A stretch of DNA of 64,000 bases from Cymbidium sinense (Eukaryota > Streptophyta > Magnoliopsida > Asparagales > Orchidaceae). Below, piece by piece: positions 12,170-24,003 of this stretch. Numbering within the stretch: the first letter of the stretch is position 1; every line of letters begins with the position of its first letter. The position numbers were made by a program, and so were the translations under genes. Below the pieces are notes generated by a model. It was not told where the DNA came from. It was given only the letters and a program-made list of their open reading frames with translations, and did no database searches. The DNA is taken from positions 57,670,266-57,734,265 of the forward strand of contig CM038222.1 in NCBI GenBank assembly GCA_021442155.1, read 5' to 3'.

Positions 12170-12476
12170 TGGAAGTACATTAGAGCTTGAATTTGGGATC
12201 GCCAACCAGTTAGTTAGAAACCCTGATAGAAGAGCTGGAGCTGGGGGGTGACAGTTATACTGAGTTAGTGAAGGCTACCAAAGTGAAGAAAGTCGAAGCA
12301 CACTAAAGCCTAAATTTGGGATGCGCGCCGCCTAACTAGGTTAGTTGGAAATCCTAAGATTGGAGAGAATTAGAGCCTATTAGGGGGGTCAACACCGTTA
12401 CATAAGTTAGTGGAGGCTACCGAAGAGAAGAAAGTGGAAGCACATTGGAGCCTGAATTCGGGATGTGTGGCGATAT
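12170..12476 (+). repeat. ~140-bp array, left half, interrupted by giant element
   Basis: Two and a half units, more degraded than copy 1. The unit broken at 12,476 continues in register at 52,582 ('aaaccaggtaagttggaaat'). Confidence 0.8.
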
Positions 12477-13299
12477 TGACCTCACTTTTGGAGTGAGCTC
12501 TCAACCTCCTCCTCTTAGATTTAGGACTATTTTAGATACTAAGAGTTCCTTAGTTATAAGACACTTCTAGTGATTAAGTGAATACTTAGCCTAAACTTAG
12601 AGACTTAGAAGCGTTAATCATAGATTAGGCCATGCCTTAGGACTTAAGAAAATCACCTACCCTAGCCTAAACCCAATCCATATACACCTTCTCAAATCAA
12701 TCCCAGATTCAAATCTCAAACCAAACCTCAATTTAAATTCAAATTCCAAATCTAATTCAAATTTGACTCCAAATGATTGAAACCCAAAATCAAATTCAAA
12801 TCCTAAGACCATTCCTAAGCCATATGAACCACCTTCATAAGCTTAGCCAAAACCCCCCTTTAAATCAAATTAAATTCAATTAATTTCTTTAAAAATCAAT
12901 TATTCCTTCATTTATATTCACAAATTTAAATAAAATCCATATCCAAATGGTCAAAACTAAATCAAACCAAAATAAAACCCCTTCTAAGCCAAACGAACCC
13001 ACCACCATGTGCTTAACCAAATTAGCCTTTAAACTAATACAAACTCAATCAATTTTTTTTATCAATCAATTGTTTCTTTATTAATATTCACAAATATAAA
13101 TAAAATCCAAATTCAAATGACCCAAACTGTATCCAAAATTAAATCCAAACCCAATCTAAGCCCTTTGAGCTAATTCTTTGGACTTAGCCAAATTCCATTC
13201 AAATCAAGTCAAAATTAATGAATTTTCTCTTGAATCAATCATTCATTTAATCATCTATCCAAATATAAATGAAACTTACATTCATCAAACCAAATTAAA

Positions 13300-14340
13300 G
13301 TCAGCCCAAGTCAAGCCTAACTTAGCTATTTTGACTTGAAACTTTCAATTGAGCCAAAACCTATTGGACTCCAAATTGATTGTAGTCAGATTTATATTTC
13401 AATCCTAGGCTCACATATAAATCCCATTACACCTAAATCAAGTCAAAACTAAACCAATTCACCAACTTAGGTCCACTTGACCCTGACTTAAAAGACACAT
13501 TTGAGCCAAATTCCAATCCAAACCAAATTGGATTGAACTAAGCTCACTAAAACCTTCCACCATGAGTGTTGATCACCCTAGGATGATCAATTGCAATCAA
13601 TTGGGTCAAACCAAGTCAATTTAGTCTTTTGACCAAGTCAACCTTCAGTCCAAATGAAATCTAAACTAGTCAAAACCTATCATATAACAAATTGATTGAA
13701 ATCATTGATCCAAACACACTCATAATCAATGATTGAATATGACCAAACTCTCAATTGAGCCAAACAAAATCCAATTAACCATTTAACCCAAGTTGACCCA
13801 AATTGGCCTAAAAAGTCAAAATGAGTCAAATCTCAATCTAACCCAAATTGATTGCATCCAATGTCTCAAGTTTATTACAAATTGATTATTGAACTTGACC
13901 AAAACCATAATTGAGCCTAATTTGACCAATTGGTCAACTTGACCTAACCTAGCCCAGTTTGACCTAAAGGGTCAAATTAGCCAAAATTCAAATTAAATCC
14001 AAATTGATTCAAATCAAAGGATACGTTCATCTTCAATTAGCCAATTGAACATGAATCAACCCACACCCAAGCCAATTGGCCAATTTTGGTCAAATTGGTC
14101 AACTTAACCCATTTGACCCATTTGATTCTAAATGTGCCAAAACCAATCCTAAGCCAAATTAAATTAAATTGATCATACCAAAATACTTCAAATAATCATT
14201 TGAACCTAACCTAAGCCTTGGTTTGACCCAATTTGACCAATTAGTCAACCTAACCTGATATGACCCAATGTGACCCATATGTCTCAAATTTAGCCAAATC
14301 TCTTGAAACCAAGCCATGATCCATCAGGGGCTGATTAAAC
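13300..14340 (+). promoter_or_regulatory. TTGACC/GGTCAA-dense segment of the giant LTR
   Basis: Dozens of TTGACC, TTGACT and GGTCAA words recur in 'aatttgaccaattggtcaac'-like contexts. The inverted LTR has the same density as GGTCAA at 39,880-40,790. TTGAC(C/T) is the W-box core bound by WRKY factors, so a regulatory role in the U3 is possible but unproven. It could equally be decayed short tandem repeats. Confidence 0.4.
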
Positions 14341-14999
14341 CCGACCCAAACCCATTTGGGAACAGCTCAAAATCAACCCAACCCAATTAAATCTCTCATG
14401 GATCCTCCCCTACATAGGATTCCACCCAACCTCATTTAATTCTCCTTATCACATGCATTCAACTCCTCCCCAACACTTGCATTCAATGGAGCTGATCCTA
14501 TGACAGCAAATGAAAACTTTGGGAGCTAAATCCAAAGTCCCCAATCAGCCATCACCGCCCAACAAACCTTTCCATCACCCTTTAATGGGAAATTTCAGCC
14601 ACCATTAAAAGAGGAAGAATAGAGATAGTAAAGGGATCTGATTTTGGCAATAGAGAGTCTCTTAGAGCTCCCAAAGCAACCAAGAACCACTTCCCCACTT
14701 CTCTTGAGCTAAAAACACCAAAATTGGGTGGATTCTGACGAGGAAGTGGCGGCAATTAAAGAATGCATCATTCAGAAGGGAGGTGAATGTATGGGCTCAT
14801 TCCAAGTCTTCTTCCTCCACTCAAGAGCGTGCTCAGATCATCACCGCTGTCGAAAATCATCCCCGGTGAAATAATTTCATCAAACTTTAACCGGCCTTAA
14901 GGAGCTTTATTTTTGGAAATGTATAACGATTTTAGGATATTTCCTTAGATTACTCTAGCATTTTTTATTTTATATCATCCCCATGCGAATCAAAAAATT

Positions 15000-15370
15000 T
15001 TTCGGTGAAGATCACTATGAAATCAAGCCCAATCGGATGAAATTTGGTTCAAAATCATGAAAATAGCAAGAAATTACTATTCGTCGCGGATTTGGTGAGG
15101 ATCGACGCTCATTGATGATGGCTTGAGATCTATGATTGTGCAGTTCAAATCCGTGGATCATGCAGTCTAGATCATGCGGATCGATCCGACCATCCGATCC
15201 GTAATCGGATGGTCGGATATGATTAGTGCATCCCTTTCCCTTTCCTGCTTGTTTAGCTGATGCGGCACTGTACGGCAACACATGCCACGCATAATAGCGA
15301 CGCCCAATCACACGGTGCTATGTGGCACCGCTTTGCCTTATCTGCGGCGCTCGCGACGCTAACTGGGTTA
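15000..15370 (+). other. GC-rich, GATC-dense island in the giant 5' LTR
   Basis: It is sharply more GC-rich than the rest of the LTR, with many GATC words and a strong inverted repeat at 15,184-15,218. The counterparts are 47,180-47,470 (3' LTR) and about 38,650-38,880 (inverted LTR). It may mark the promoter/transcription-start zone; I see no unambiguous TATA box. Confidence 0.5.
15184..15218. other. 15-bp inverted repeat (hairpin)
   Basis: Arms ATCCGACCATCCGAT and ATCGGATGGTCGGAT are exact reverse complements around a 5-nt loop. The 3' LTR has lost this exact repeat but carries other palindromes nearby. Confidence 0.8.
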
Positions 15371-15899
15371 AGTGAGAAAATCCCATATTTTTTATTTTAA
15401 AAATTATTTAAGTTGCCTAAAACTTTGAAAATTTATAGAAAAATAAAATACATAGCAAAAAATTACAAATAAAAGCTCATTGGATCCATCTTTTCGTGAG
15501 AAATTCAACGAACTAAAAATCTCCAAATTCTACTGAATGGTTTGAGCTTAATTTAGGTTTTAGTGAAAATTAGATTTGATTAATTAGTCTAAAAATACAA
15601 GTCGGATTGAGTTAAAATGTTTAGAAATTGAAATTAAAGTTAAAATACACATATCATAAAAATCTCAAGTAAAAAGTACTTCTGGATTAGGAGAAATTAA
15701 AATTTGAAGTTCAGATTATCCATTAAAATAAAATAAACCAAATAAAAATCCTCAAAATTACAAACAAAAAATCTTCAAAATAACTCAAATCACTTCACTT
15801 GATATCTAGGACTCTTAAGAAAATAATGTGATTTTCTGAATCCCAATGAACCCCAAACAAACACTTAAGATTAAAAGTTTAATCAATTAAGGGATTAAT

Positions 15900-18110
15900 T
15901 AAAACATAAATCAGAATCAGAAATGATATAATACCTAAATAATTGGAAATCAAACTTTAAATCAGAAAAATATCATGTATCCTTCAAATGAAATTAAATT
16001 TAAATATAATTAAACCTAATTGAGTTAATGAAAATCAATTAAATGATTAGATTTTTAAATTAAACTCATAATTATATAAATTAATGAAACTTTTATATAA
16101 AATCAAACTAATCTTGTTAAACCAACACCAAGTATTGAATCTTAATTATATGAAACTACTTAACAAATTAAAATAAATTGAACATTAATTAATCATTAAA
16201 TAAACTAAAAATCAAATTGATTAATAAACCAATTCAACATAATCATTTAATATTAATCAAATTAAACAAAATAAAGTTATAGTAAACTTAATTAACATAT
16301 GATTAAATCACATCCATTTGGAATAAGATAATTAATCAACCATTAATACATAAACCTAACAATTAAATCAAATATAAATTCATAATTAAAGCGTTAAATG
16401 AAATAATGAAATGAATGAAATCAAACTTAACTATAATTATGAATAATTAAGTTTAATTGAAATAAAATAAATAATTAATCACTTAATAATCAAACTTAAA
16501 TAAATAAAATTTAATAAAACACTTAATTAAACTTATTAAATCAAACCATTCACATGTGAGCAATTAAGTCATAATTTATAAATAAAAATCTTTAATTAAT
16601 CTAATAATTCAAAATTTTAATTATTAGTCAAACCAAATTAATCAAACATCTAATTAATGCAAACTTAATGAATTAATCCATCATCTTAATGAATCAAATT
16701 AATTTAAATAAATTACATTTAAACTAACTCTTAAATTAAGCTTAAATCAAACCCTAATTAAATTTAATAATTAATCACACTCTTCAAGTAAGCTAATTAA
16801 CTTAATCAAATTAATCATATTAAACTTAACCTTAATCAAACATAAATTGATCATAATTAAAATGCAATTATATGCCAATCAAATCCTAAATTAAATCTAA
16901 ATTATTAGATCATTAATTACATCATTAACCTAAACAAATATGAAATCAAATTAAAAATTAAATAAATCTTTATTTAATTTAATAATTAACCTAAACACAC
17001 TTCTAAATTAAACTAATTATATAATCACTTTGAACCTAAGCAAATCTATTAATTAAGAAAGCTAATCAAATCAAATTAAATCAAATAAAGAAAAACTCTC
17101 ATCAATTTAATACATTATCAAATTAAATCTAATTCAACTTACCTAAATAAGATAAACTTATTAATTAATAAAATGGGTAAAATCAAAACATAAACTAAAA
17201 TCTAATAAACATGATAAATGAATGAAATTAAAATGAAATTCTAATAATAAATAATCAAACTCAATTAAAATAAAAGCAAACTTTCAATTCATTTTATCCA
17301 ATCAAACTCTAAATAAATAAATAAACCATAATCAAATTAAATAAGAATTAAATTAAATATAAACTCTAAAGTTATAAATCATATCCAATTACTCTTAATT
17401 TCAAATAATATCAAAATAGGACAAACAAAAGTAAAACTCAAATAAAACAAACCTATTGAATTAAGATAAGAGATTAATCATCAAACTGAAGAGATAATCT
17501 ATACATAAACTAAACTAAATTCAATAAGTTAAACCCTTATGAAATTCAAATAAAAGAATACATTAAACTTCAAATAAATCATAAGTAAATTAAAATACAT
17601 TCAATCTAAATTAAACTTAAATGGAATAATGAAATCAATGAATTTAAACAATCATATATTAATCATATGAAATTAAATTAAATTAAAACCCAAGGGAAAG
17701 AAACTAGAGATTGAATTAAAGGATATTGAATTATTGAAATATTAATTAAATTAAAACTTATAATCTAAAATTAATGAATCAAAAACACATGGATTTAAAC
17801 AAACTTAAACTTCATTAGATATTAAGGATATTGAATTATTGAAATATTAATTAAATCGAAACATCTAATCTAAAACTAATCAATCAAAAACACATGGATT
17901 TAAACAAACTTAAACTTCATTAAATATTAAGGATATTGAATTATCAAAATTTAATTAAATCAACACATTTAATCCAAAATTAATCATTTTAAATACATGA
18001 AGATTAAGCATACTCAAATTCTAAAATCTAAATCAAATCAAATAAATTACACAAATTCAAATGAGCTAATTAAGATACTTAAGGACCTTAGTTAGACTCT
18101 TTAGGAGTTA
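15900..18110 (+). other. AT-rich, G-poor tract of the giant LTR
   Basis: Over 2 kb of low-complexity A/T/C sequence built from 'aattaaatcaaac'-like words, with G nearly absent. The 3' LTR copy is 47,980-50,200; the inverted LTR is correspondingly C-poor. No gene. Confidence 0.7.
17721..18010 (+). repeat. 105-bp tandem triplication in 5' LTR
   Basis: Three units start with 'ggatattgaattat' at 17,721, 17,826 and 17,931, the last one partial. The 3' LTR has the same three units at 49,869, 49,974 and 50,079, so the triplication predates this insertion. Confidence 0.85.
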
Positions 18111-19962
18111 GGATGTAGAATAGGGTGAGTTCCGTCTACAAATGGAATTCATTCTACTCTTCATTCTTGAAAACTTAAACATCACTTTAACCAAATAAAA
18201 GTGAAATAAAAATGAAAAATAAATCATTAAATCATTTAAATTGAAATCACCCAAACATGAAATTTAAACAAACTCAAACTCAAAATTGAAACTTAAACTA
18301 AAGAAGCCTAGTAAAGTCTTGTTACATAAGCCTTCTTTTCACACACTAGAATACTAGGTCACCGACCCTATAATTAGGCTAGGTCGATGTATTGATTGTA
18401 TATATGATGTTGTACCTTATTTTGTGATGTAATATTTTAGACTAGATGTTAGAGTGTATGTTTCACAGACTGGTTGTTAGTATGTTATTAGGCTAAACAT
18501 ATTTTCTGTAGGGGTAGTGCTTAAGGGGCTATTGTAATAAAAATATAAATACTTTTGTTGTGCAGGTTGTTTAACCCCTAAGCATAACCCACGTTAGGAC
18601 AAGTGGGCTTGGTTACCCATGTGTGGGGTGCTAATTCCAACTTATTCATATAACTGCTTGGGTTGTATGGCCTATTTAGCTAACATTTATTTTGCAAGTG
18701 TAGCTAGATTTATTTTTCTTCTTTTAATGTAATTTTCCATTAGAATGCAGGATTAGTGATATGGGGGATTATGATGAGCGGAGGTTATAAGTCTTTGTCC
18801 TGGGAGGCCCCGTGATGCCTTTGAAGCAAGCACATCCAAAGCAAGCTCAAATGAAGAAATGGAGAAGATATAAAGAATGAAGACCCCCATAGCATTTATT
18901 CATTTATGTAATTATAATTATTCTTTTGTAATCCGGATTGTATAATGGTAGAGCTTGGCTACCCATTTTTTATTTTGGGTTGTACGGCGGTACTCGACTG
19001 CACTGGCCTTTTATTCTTTTGTGATAACTTTATAAAATTATTTGATATTTTGTTTAGCTTGTGCATTAGAAAAAGCATGCCTTTTCATAGTTTGATTATG
19101 GTTGGTGATTGTTGTATGGCCTAGATGCAATTAAGCTCTTAGGATAAAAAAATAAATTTTCTATCCCACTAATAACTCATAACTAAAATTTTAAAATAAT
19201 TCATAACCTCACATAAAAGCCTAGGAATTAAATCAAGATAACAAGATGTTTAGCAATCCCTTAGCTGGATGATTGAATGTATAATATCATGAATGTCATA
19301 TTCTTCCACTCTTTCTAAGAGAGGGCTTCCATCTATGCCAAAGAATAAAGGCTTGACATGTAAGAGTCTTTGATGAAAAGATACCTCTTTCTCTTTTGAT
19401 TTAGCCTATAATCAATTTCTCATGTATTTAAGCAAATAAATCCTACATCCTGTGTCAAAATAATAAAAAGTCAAAAAATTAAATAAAACTTGTTAAAATT
19501 TTGCATTAGATTAAGTCATTATTCATGCCCTTCATGATCTAGTCTCTTAGGGAGTGAGTGTAAGGACTTAGTTTCTCTTTTAAATAAATAACAGCCTAAC
19601 CATCTTGCAAAGCATATGACTTGCCTACATGGATTTAAAGCATAGGAGGAGTTAGCTGGATGCCACTCTAGGTGGTAATAAGTCCATCAGTCTAGTGATT
19701 TATTCTCTCTTATGGACGTAAATCATATACCCATTTTGCCTTAAATTTAGGTCATGCTTTGGCCCTCGCCAAAGCTCCCTAGATTTAGGATATGAGATTG
19801 ATGTTTTCTTTTACAGGCTATAAGCATAAATCCTCACTTCTTAACTATTTCCATAATCTTGTATTATGGAATTATACGTCTTAGATTTTTAATAAACTTT
19901 CAACTCAAACAAATAAATCTCTTCAAATTCAAATATATAAAGCCCCACCATATGATAGATTA

Positions 19963-19998
19963 GAGTGCTTACTAGGCTTCCTAGTATCATAAGTACTT
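19963..19998 (+). other. LTR stem-loop 1, 5' LTR copy
   Basis: Arms GAGTGCTTA and TAAGTACTT pair over nine positions as RNA (two G-U pairs). An inner ACTAGG/CCTAGT stem is also present. It is homologous to the structures at 1,683, 34,693 and 52,069. Confidence 0.65.
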
Positions 19999-20224
19999 TC
20001 TACTCATCTCCTTTGGTTACGATAAGTACTCTTCCCTTATGATCTCTCCCACTTGATTTCTAAAAATACAATCAATCCTTTGATAGTCTTATCTTTGAAT
20101 TCTTTGGAGACAACAATCGCCTACTTTAATCGAGAGTATTCTTAAGGTATTCACTTTCCTTAAGATGTAATTAACTATGGAGCCTTTCCTCCATAAGGAA
20201 CTTAATGAACTAGGTTTAAATAAA

Positions 20225-20254
20225 CCCTGCTTTACTTTTTCACATAAAGTAGGG
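20225..20254 (+). other. LTR stem-loop 2, 5' LTR copy
   Basis: Arms CCCTGCTTTA and TAAAGTAGGG pair over ten positions with one G-U. It matches the perfect hairpin at 1,942-1,971. Confidence 0.55.
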
Positions 20255-20474
20255 GAAAAATCACTAGTATATTCGAAGACCCATTATGCCTTAGGAGTCC
20301 TTATTAGGTGATTAGGTCTATTATAGGGTCCTAACTTCTATCTCTCGAGATAGTATACTATTCCTTAATGTCATACTAGATCACCCTAATAAGTACATCC
20401 GTGGATCTACGTGATGTCCCCTCACATATACACACAAAGTACCCAAACATATCTCGAAAATAACCATAGATTTT

Positions 20475-20493
20475 TCTAGCGACTCTGCTGGGG
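20475..20493 (+). other. primer-binding site of giant element
   Basis: 'tctagcgactctgctgggg' starts about six bases after the LTR end. A TGGCGACTCTGCTGGGG-type PBS, complementary to an arginine tRNA, is reported for Ogre/Tat elements as I recall; this copy has one change near its start. Confidence 0.6.
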
Positions 20494-22038
20494 AGAGTTC
20501 CTCTCTCCATCTCTAGTAGATGATTATTGTCTCCAAGCATCAATAGTGGACTTGTATTTCATGTGAGTTCAAGATTATCTTTCTTCCTGTTACCACTTAG
20601 CTTATTTCATTCTTAAGCAAAGTTAGCCAATATCTTTTAGGTTTTAAGACCTCACTCCGTGTAAGTCTTGAAATCCCTATTAGATTCCCCAATGGGTGAG
20701 AACATAATTTATCAACAAAAGGAGAGATAATAAAATTTAAAACCTCCTCACTACTAGCTTGGTGAGGGAAGATTCATCATAAAATTTAAAGAAAATAACT
20801 TCTTTCATAAAATGACACTTTCCAAAAGCACCTTTCAAGAAACTCACAAAATCACAAAATCACAAAATCAAAATCCCTCCATTTAATGATCCCTATGATT
20901 GCTACATGAAGGTTCTTTTCAAAAGCACATACTTAAAAAATAACCATGCTCATTCAACATACTCAAAGTTATTGAATGAGGAATCCATTTTTCAAATAAA
21001 TTGAAACTTTATCTAACAAATTTCACATATGTTGGAGTTGAAGCTTCCCTCTTTACAAGAGCAAATCATGCCACATTTAATTCCCACTTAACATATCCCA
21101 ATTTGTTAAATGAGAATCCCCATTTGAATAAAACATAAAATTTGACTTTCACTTAATAATTCAACCATAAAAGTAGGGGGGATTGGGTTTTCACTCATCC
21201 AACACATGAGCAAATTAGGGCCAAATCCATCCACTTTCACATAAGGATCTGATTTTTCATATCAACCACACTTAAGCTATCACTTAACATATCAAATTTT
21301 TTAAGTGAGAGTCTCATTCTCAAAGAAAAATAAACATATCTCAAACACATTTGGGGCTTTCACTTAATATACCAAATTTGTTAAGTGGGACTCCCATCTT
21401 CGAAGAAATGCAAATCTATCTCACAATAACATTTGGCTATCACTTAACATACCAAATTTGTTAAGTGAAAGTCTCATCTTCAAGCACAAATCCAATCAAA
21501 CACATGTGACCTCTACTTAACATACCAAATTTATTAAGTAAGAAGCCCCATTTTCAAATTAAAATATTACACAAACAAATCTTCACAAGCAAAGATATTC
21601 TACAAAAATTGTAAACAAACAATCACAACCTCTTCTTAGCATACTCAAATTTCTTGAATAGAGATTCTTTCAAATTATCAATATTTTCAAACAAGATGCA
21701 CAAAACATAAATATCTCCATGAAAATCTCTTCTCAAATTTTAGAACCCCACCCAACCTACCTAAATCGGTTGAGTATAGATTATAAATCGAAATCAAATG
21801 AAAAATACTCTCCTCAATATCCAAATCTCTCTAATGAACCACACTTAACATATTTGAATTGTTGAGTGTGGGTTCACAACTCAAAACTTATGTTACTTGC
21901 ATGGAACAAATATAAAGGCAGAAATCTAATACAAGTTATATTTCAACAAATGCAGACATACAACTCAGATCAATCAATGTAGTCTTTGTAGTTTTCACAC
22001 AATGCATCTCAAAAGTTTATTTTCACTTTCCATTTAGG
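20494..22038 (+). other. leader of giant element (non-coding)
   Basis: 1.5 kb between the PBS and the first recognisable coding sequence. It is C-rich and G-poor and contains the repeated stem-loops at 20,951-21,868. No open frame of note. Confidence 0.6.
20951..21868 (+). repeat. repeated stem-loop units in leader
   Basis: A 9-bp stem with a 9-nt loop recurs at 21,084, 21,281, 21,361, 21,441, 21,514 and 21,842, with related forms at 20,951 and 21,753. The best copy (21,441) has arms CACTTAACA and TGTTAAGTG that pair perfectly. Others pair with changed bases: CATTCAA with TTGAATG at 20,953, and CAACC with GGTTG at 21,754. Units are about 75-110 bp apart and share a following 'gag/tctcat' block. 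The position, between PBS and gag, is where retroelements carry packaging or translation signals. Confidence 0.7.
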
Positions 22039-23960
22039 ATGGATTTGGACCTAGATCAGGCCAGCCTCCCTCAGACTAACTCCACCCATCTAGTGTTCTT
22101 TAGCGAAGGATTTGAGGGTGACTGCATCACCTGCGAGGGGGCGACCCTCACTACCATTAGCTGGGATGAGGTGGTTGGGTAGAAGCCAATCATCTGGATC
22201 GACCTACCTTCTAACACTAAGTATCCTTCCTTGAAGAGGAAGGCAGTTGAGGTTTCACCAGTTAGTTCAGTTTCTATTCAGTAAGTTGTTCCCACATCTG
22301 CTCGGGTGCATGCTAGCAGCTCTTCGATGATCCCCTCTAAGGGGAAGGCTATCCTAGCTTTAGAGATAGCCTCCCCTACCTTCGAGGTAGGATCTAACCC
22401 TCACACCACCTTGCTCAGCCATAGACAGTGTCATACACATTAATGTAATAGGAGCCGCAAGATTAAGCGGAACCACGAGTGTGCCGCCTAGGAGATGGAT
22501 GCCACATCCCACATTGAAGAGAAAGGTTCCCCCTCGTGAGGTTTCCCCGTTGATGACTAGCAACTAGTTTCACCCCCTCTCAGTATTAGATGGAGAGGAG
22601 GACTATCAGAGGATAGCTGCATTTCCTTCTCCTTCTACATACCATGAGGCTCTAGCTAGGGATAGGAGAAAGTCCTATGCTGGTCTCCATACGATATTAC
22701 GATAAGTAGGTAGGGTATATGGATTTTCAGAGTCTGGTACATTATTTGACTTGAGGTCTATCATCCCCAGGAGTGTTACCAGGTGCATTCACAGTGATAG
22801 AGCATCAGAGGCCCGAGTAGTAGGTCAATAAGGAAGCAGGGAGTGGTGAAGGTTCACCAGGCAGTCAGTGGCCACCACTCTAGTTGATTTTCCTATTGGG
22901 CCAGCGATAAGACGATAACATAGCTTCGGTACCACCATCAGGGGAAAAGTTCTGAGGATAGAGTAATGTTGTCTCCACCACACTGATCCACTCCTCTCCC
23001 ACTGTCACTAGTTCAGGTCCCGCCATCCACTGTCCCTACAAAAACACAGAAGATAACATCGGGGAGAAGAAAGCCCCATTAGTAATCCAACTAAAGCCAA
23101 AAAGATCCCACTTCATCTACTCCATCGACTGAGGTGAGGGCGAGCTCTCCTACTCGACCTCCTACTTCAATCTTGGTGAAGGAGTGGTGACCCCGTAAAG
23201 TCGTGGTTGCACCACCACAACCACCACCATCAGAGGCAGTTACATCAGCAGATGTAGAAGGGGAAGGGGAAAGTTCTGTAGTCCTCATGGTAGTGGATCT
23301 CCCTAGGGACACTACTCCATCCATGAGTAGTCATGAGCATGTCTCTTCTAGCAGTCATGACCCTCACAGAGCTAGCACTGCAATAATAGGCAGTGTTAGG
23401 TGCATCTCCGTCAGTAAGCACAACCCCACCACTAGTCAGTAGAGAGTTTTTGTACCTGCATGGTTAGATCGTTCCCTAGATGAGATTTTGGCACAGTACT
23501 TTGTAGAGAAGAGAGAGCTTCTAGGGAGTGATCAATCAGATTATGAGGAGGGAAAGGTCAGCTTTCATCCAGATGAGGATGATCTCCTTGAGGATTTAGC
23601 CAAGGTCCACATGGTCGATACTAGGAGCTCCCTTCATAAAGATCAGTATAATTAGGAAGGTATTGTGGTTGAGGAAGATGACGTCGTCCATTCAACCTAA
23701 CACCTCCATCAACATCTCAAACAAAAGGATGATCAGATCAACCGGATGGAGAAAAAAAATGGAAGACTTGTTAGCAGCCCTCCATGCAATTCAAAACTAA
23801 GCCTCAGTACCGCAACATATACTCATAAAGATAGATCTTCCTGAGTTAGCACATGTTCTAGATCAGCTCAAAAGCACTTCTCTAGTAGATTAGGACAGTG
23901 GTAGCTTGCATAGGAAGGTGGTGGACAACACCTCCATGCAATAAAGAGACATCAAGCAGT
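22039..23960 (+). pseudogene. decayed ORF1 / gag N-terminal region of giant element
   Basis: An ATG at 22,039 opens a frame reading MDLDLDQASLPQTNSTHLVF and on, interrupted at 22,180 (TAG), 22,282 (TAA), 22,441 (TAA) and 22,489 (TAG). Each interruption is one C-to-T change from CAG or CAA. Further right (23,460-23,655) the translation is acidic, with LDEILAQYFVEKRELL and SDYEEGKVSFHPDED segments. I recognise no domain. Ogre elements carry an extra ORF1 upstream of gag, so this may be that ORF or simply the gag N-terminus. It is not functional in this copy. Confidence 0.5.
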
Positions 23961-24003
23961 TGGTGGAGCAGTAAATGAAGGATGTGTTGGCGCAAGCTGA
24001 GGT

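Larger units (their letters stand above)
10772..12476 (+). mobile_element. N1 internal region, copy 2, left part
   Basis: It matches copy 1 from the PBS to the third unit of the 140-bp array. It then stops mid-unit after 'cctgaattcgggatgtgtgg', where the giant element begins. The remainder resumes at 52,577. Confidence 0.85.
12477..20468 (+). repeat. 5' LTR of giant element (~8 kb)
   Basis: It starts TGACCTCACTTTTGG at the break in the N1 repeat and ends 'aaaataaccata' just before the PBS. From 14,675 onward it is collinear with 46,755-52,576; its start matches 34,479-34,612; and the whole LTR is matched in inverse by 34,613-42,104. Sections in order: C-rich and G-poor DNA with dense TTGACC motifs, a GC-rich island at 15,000-15,370, a very AT-rich tract to 18,110, then a 3' portion with stem-loops. 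No coding domain was found. At about 8 kb this is unusually long even for Ogre-like elements. Confidence 0.85.
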
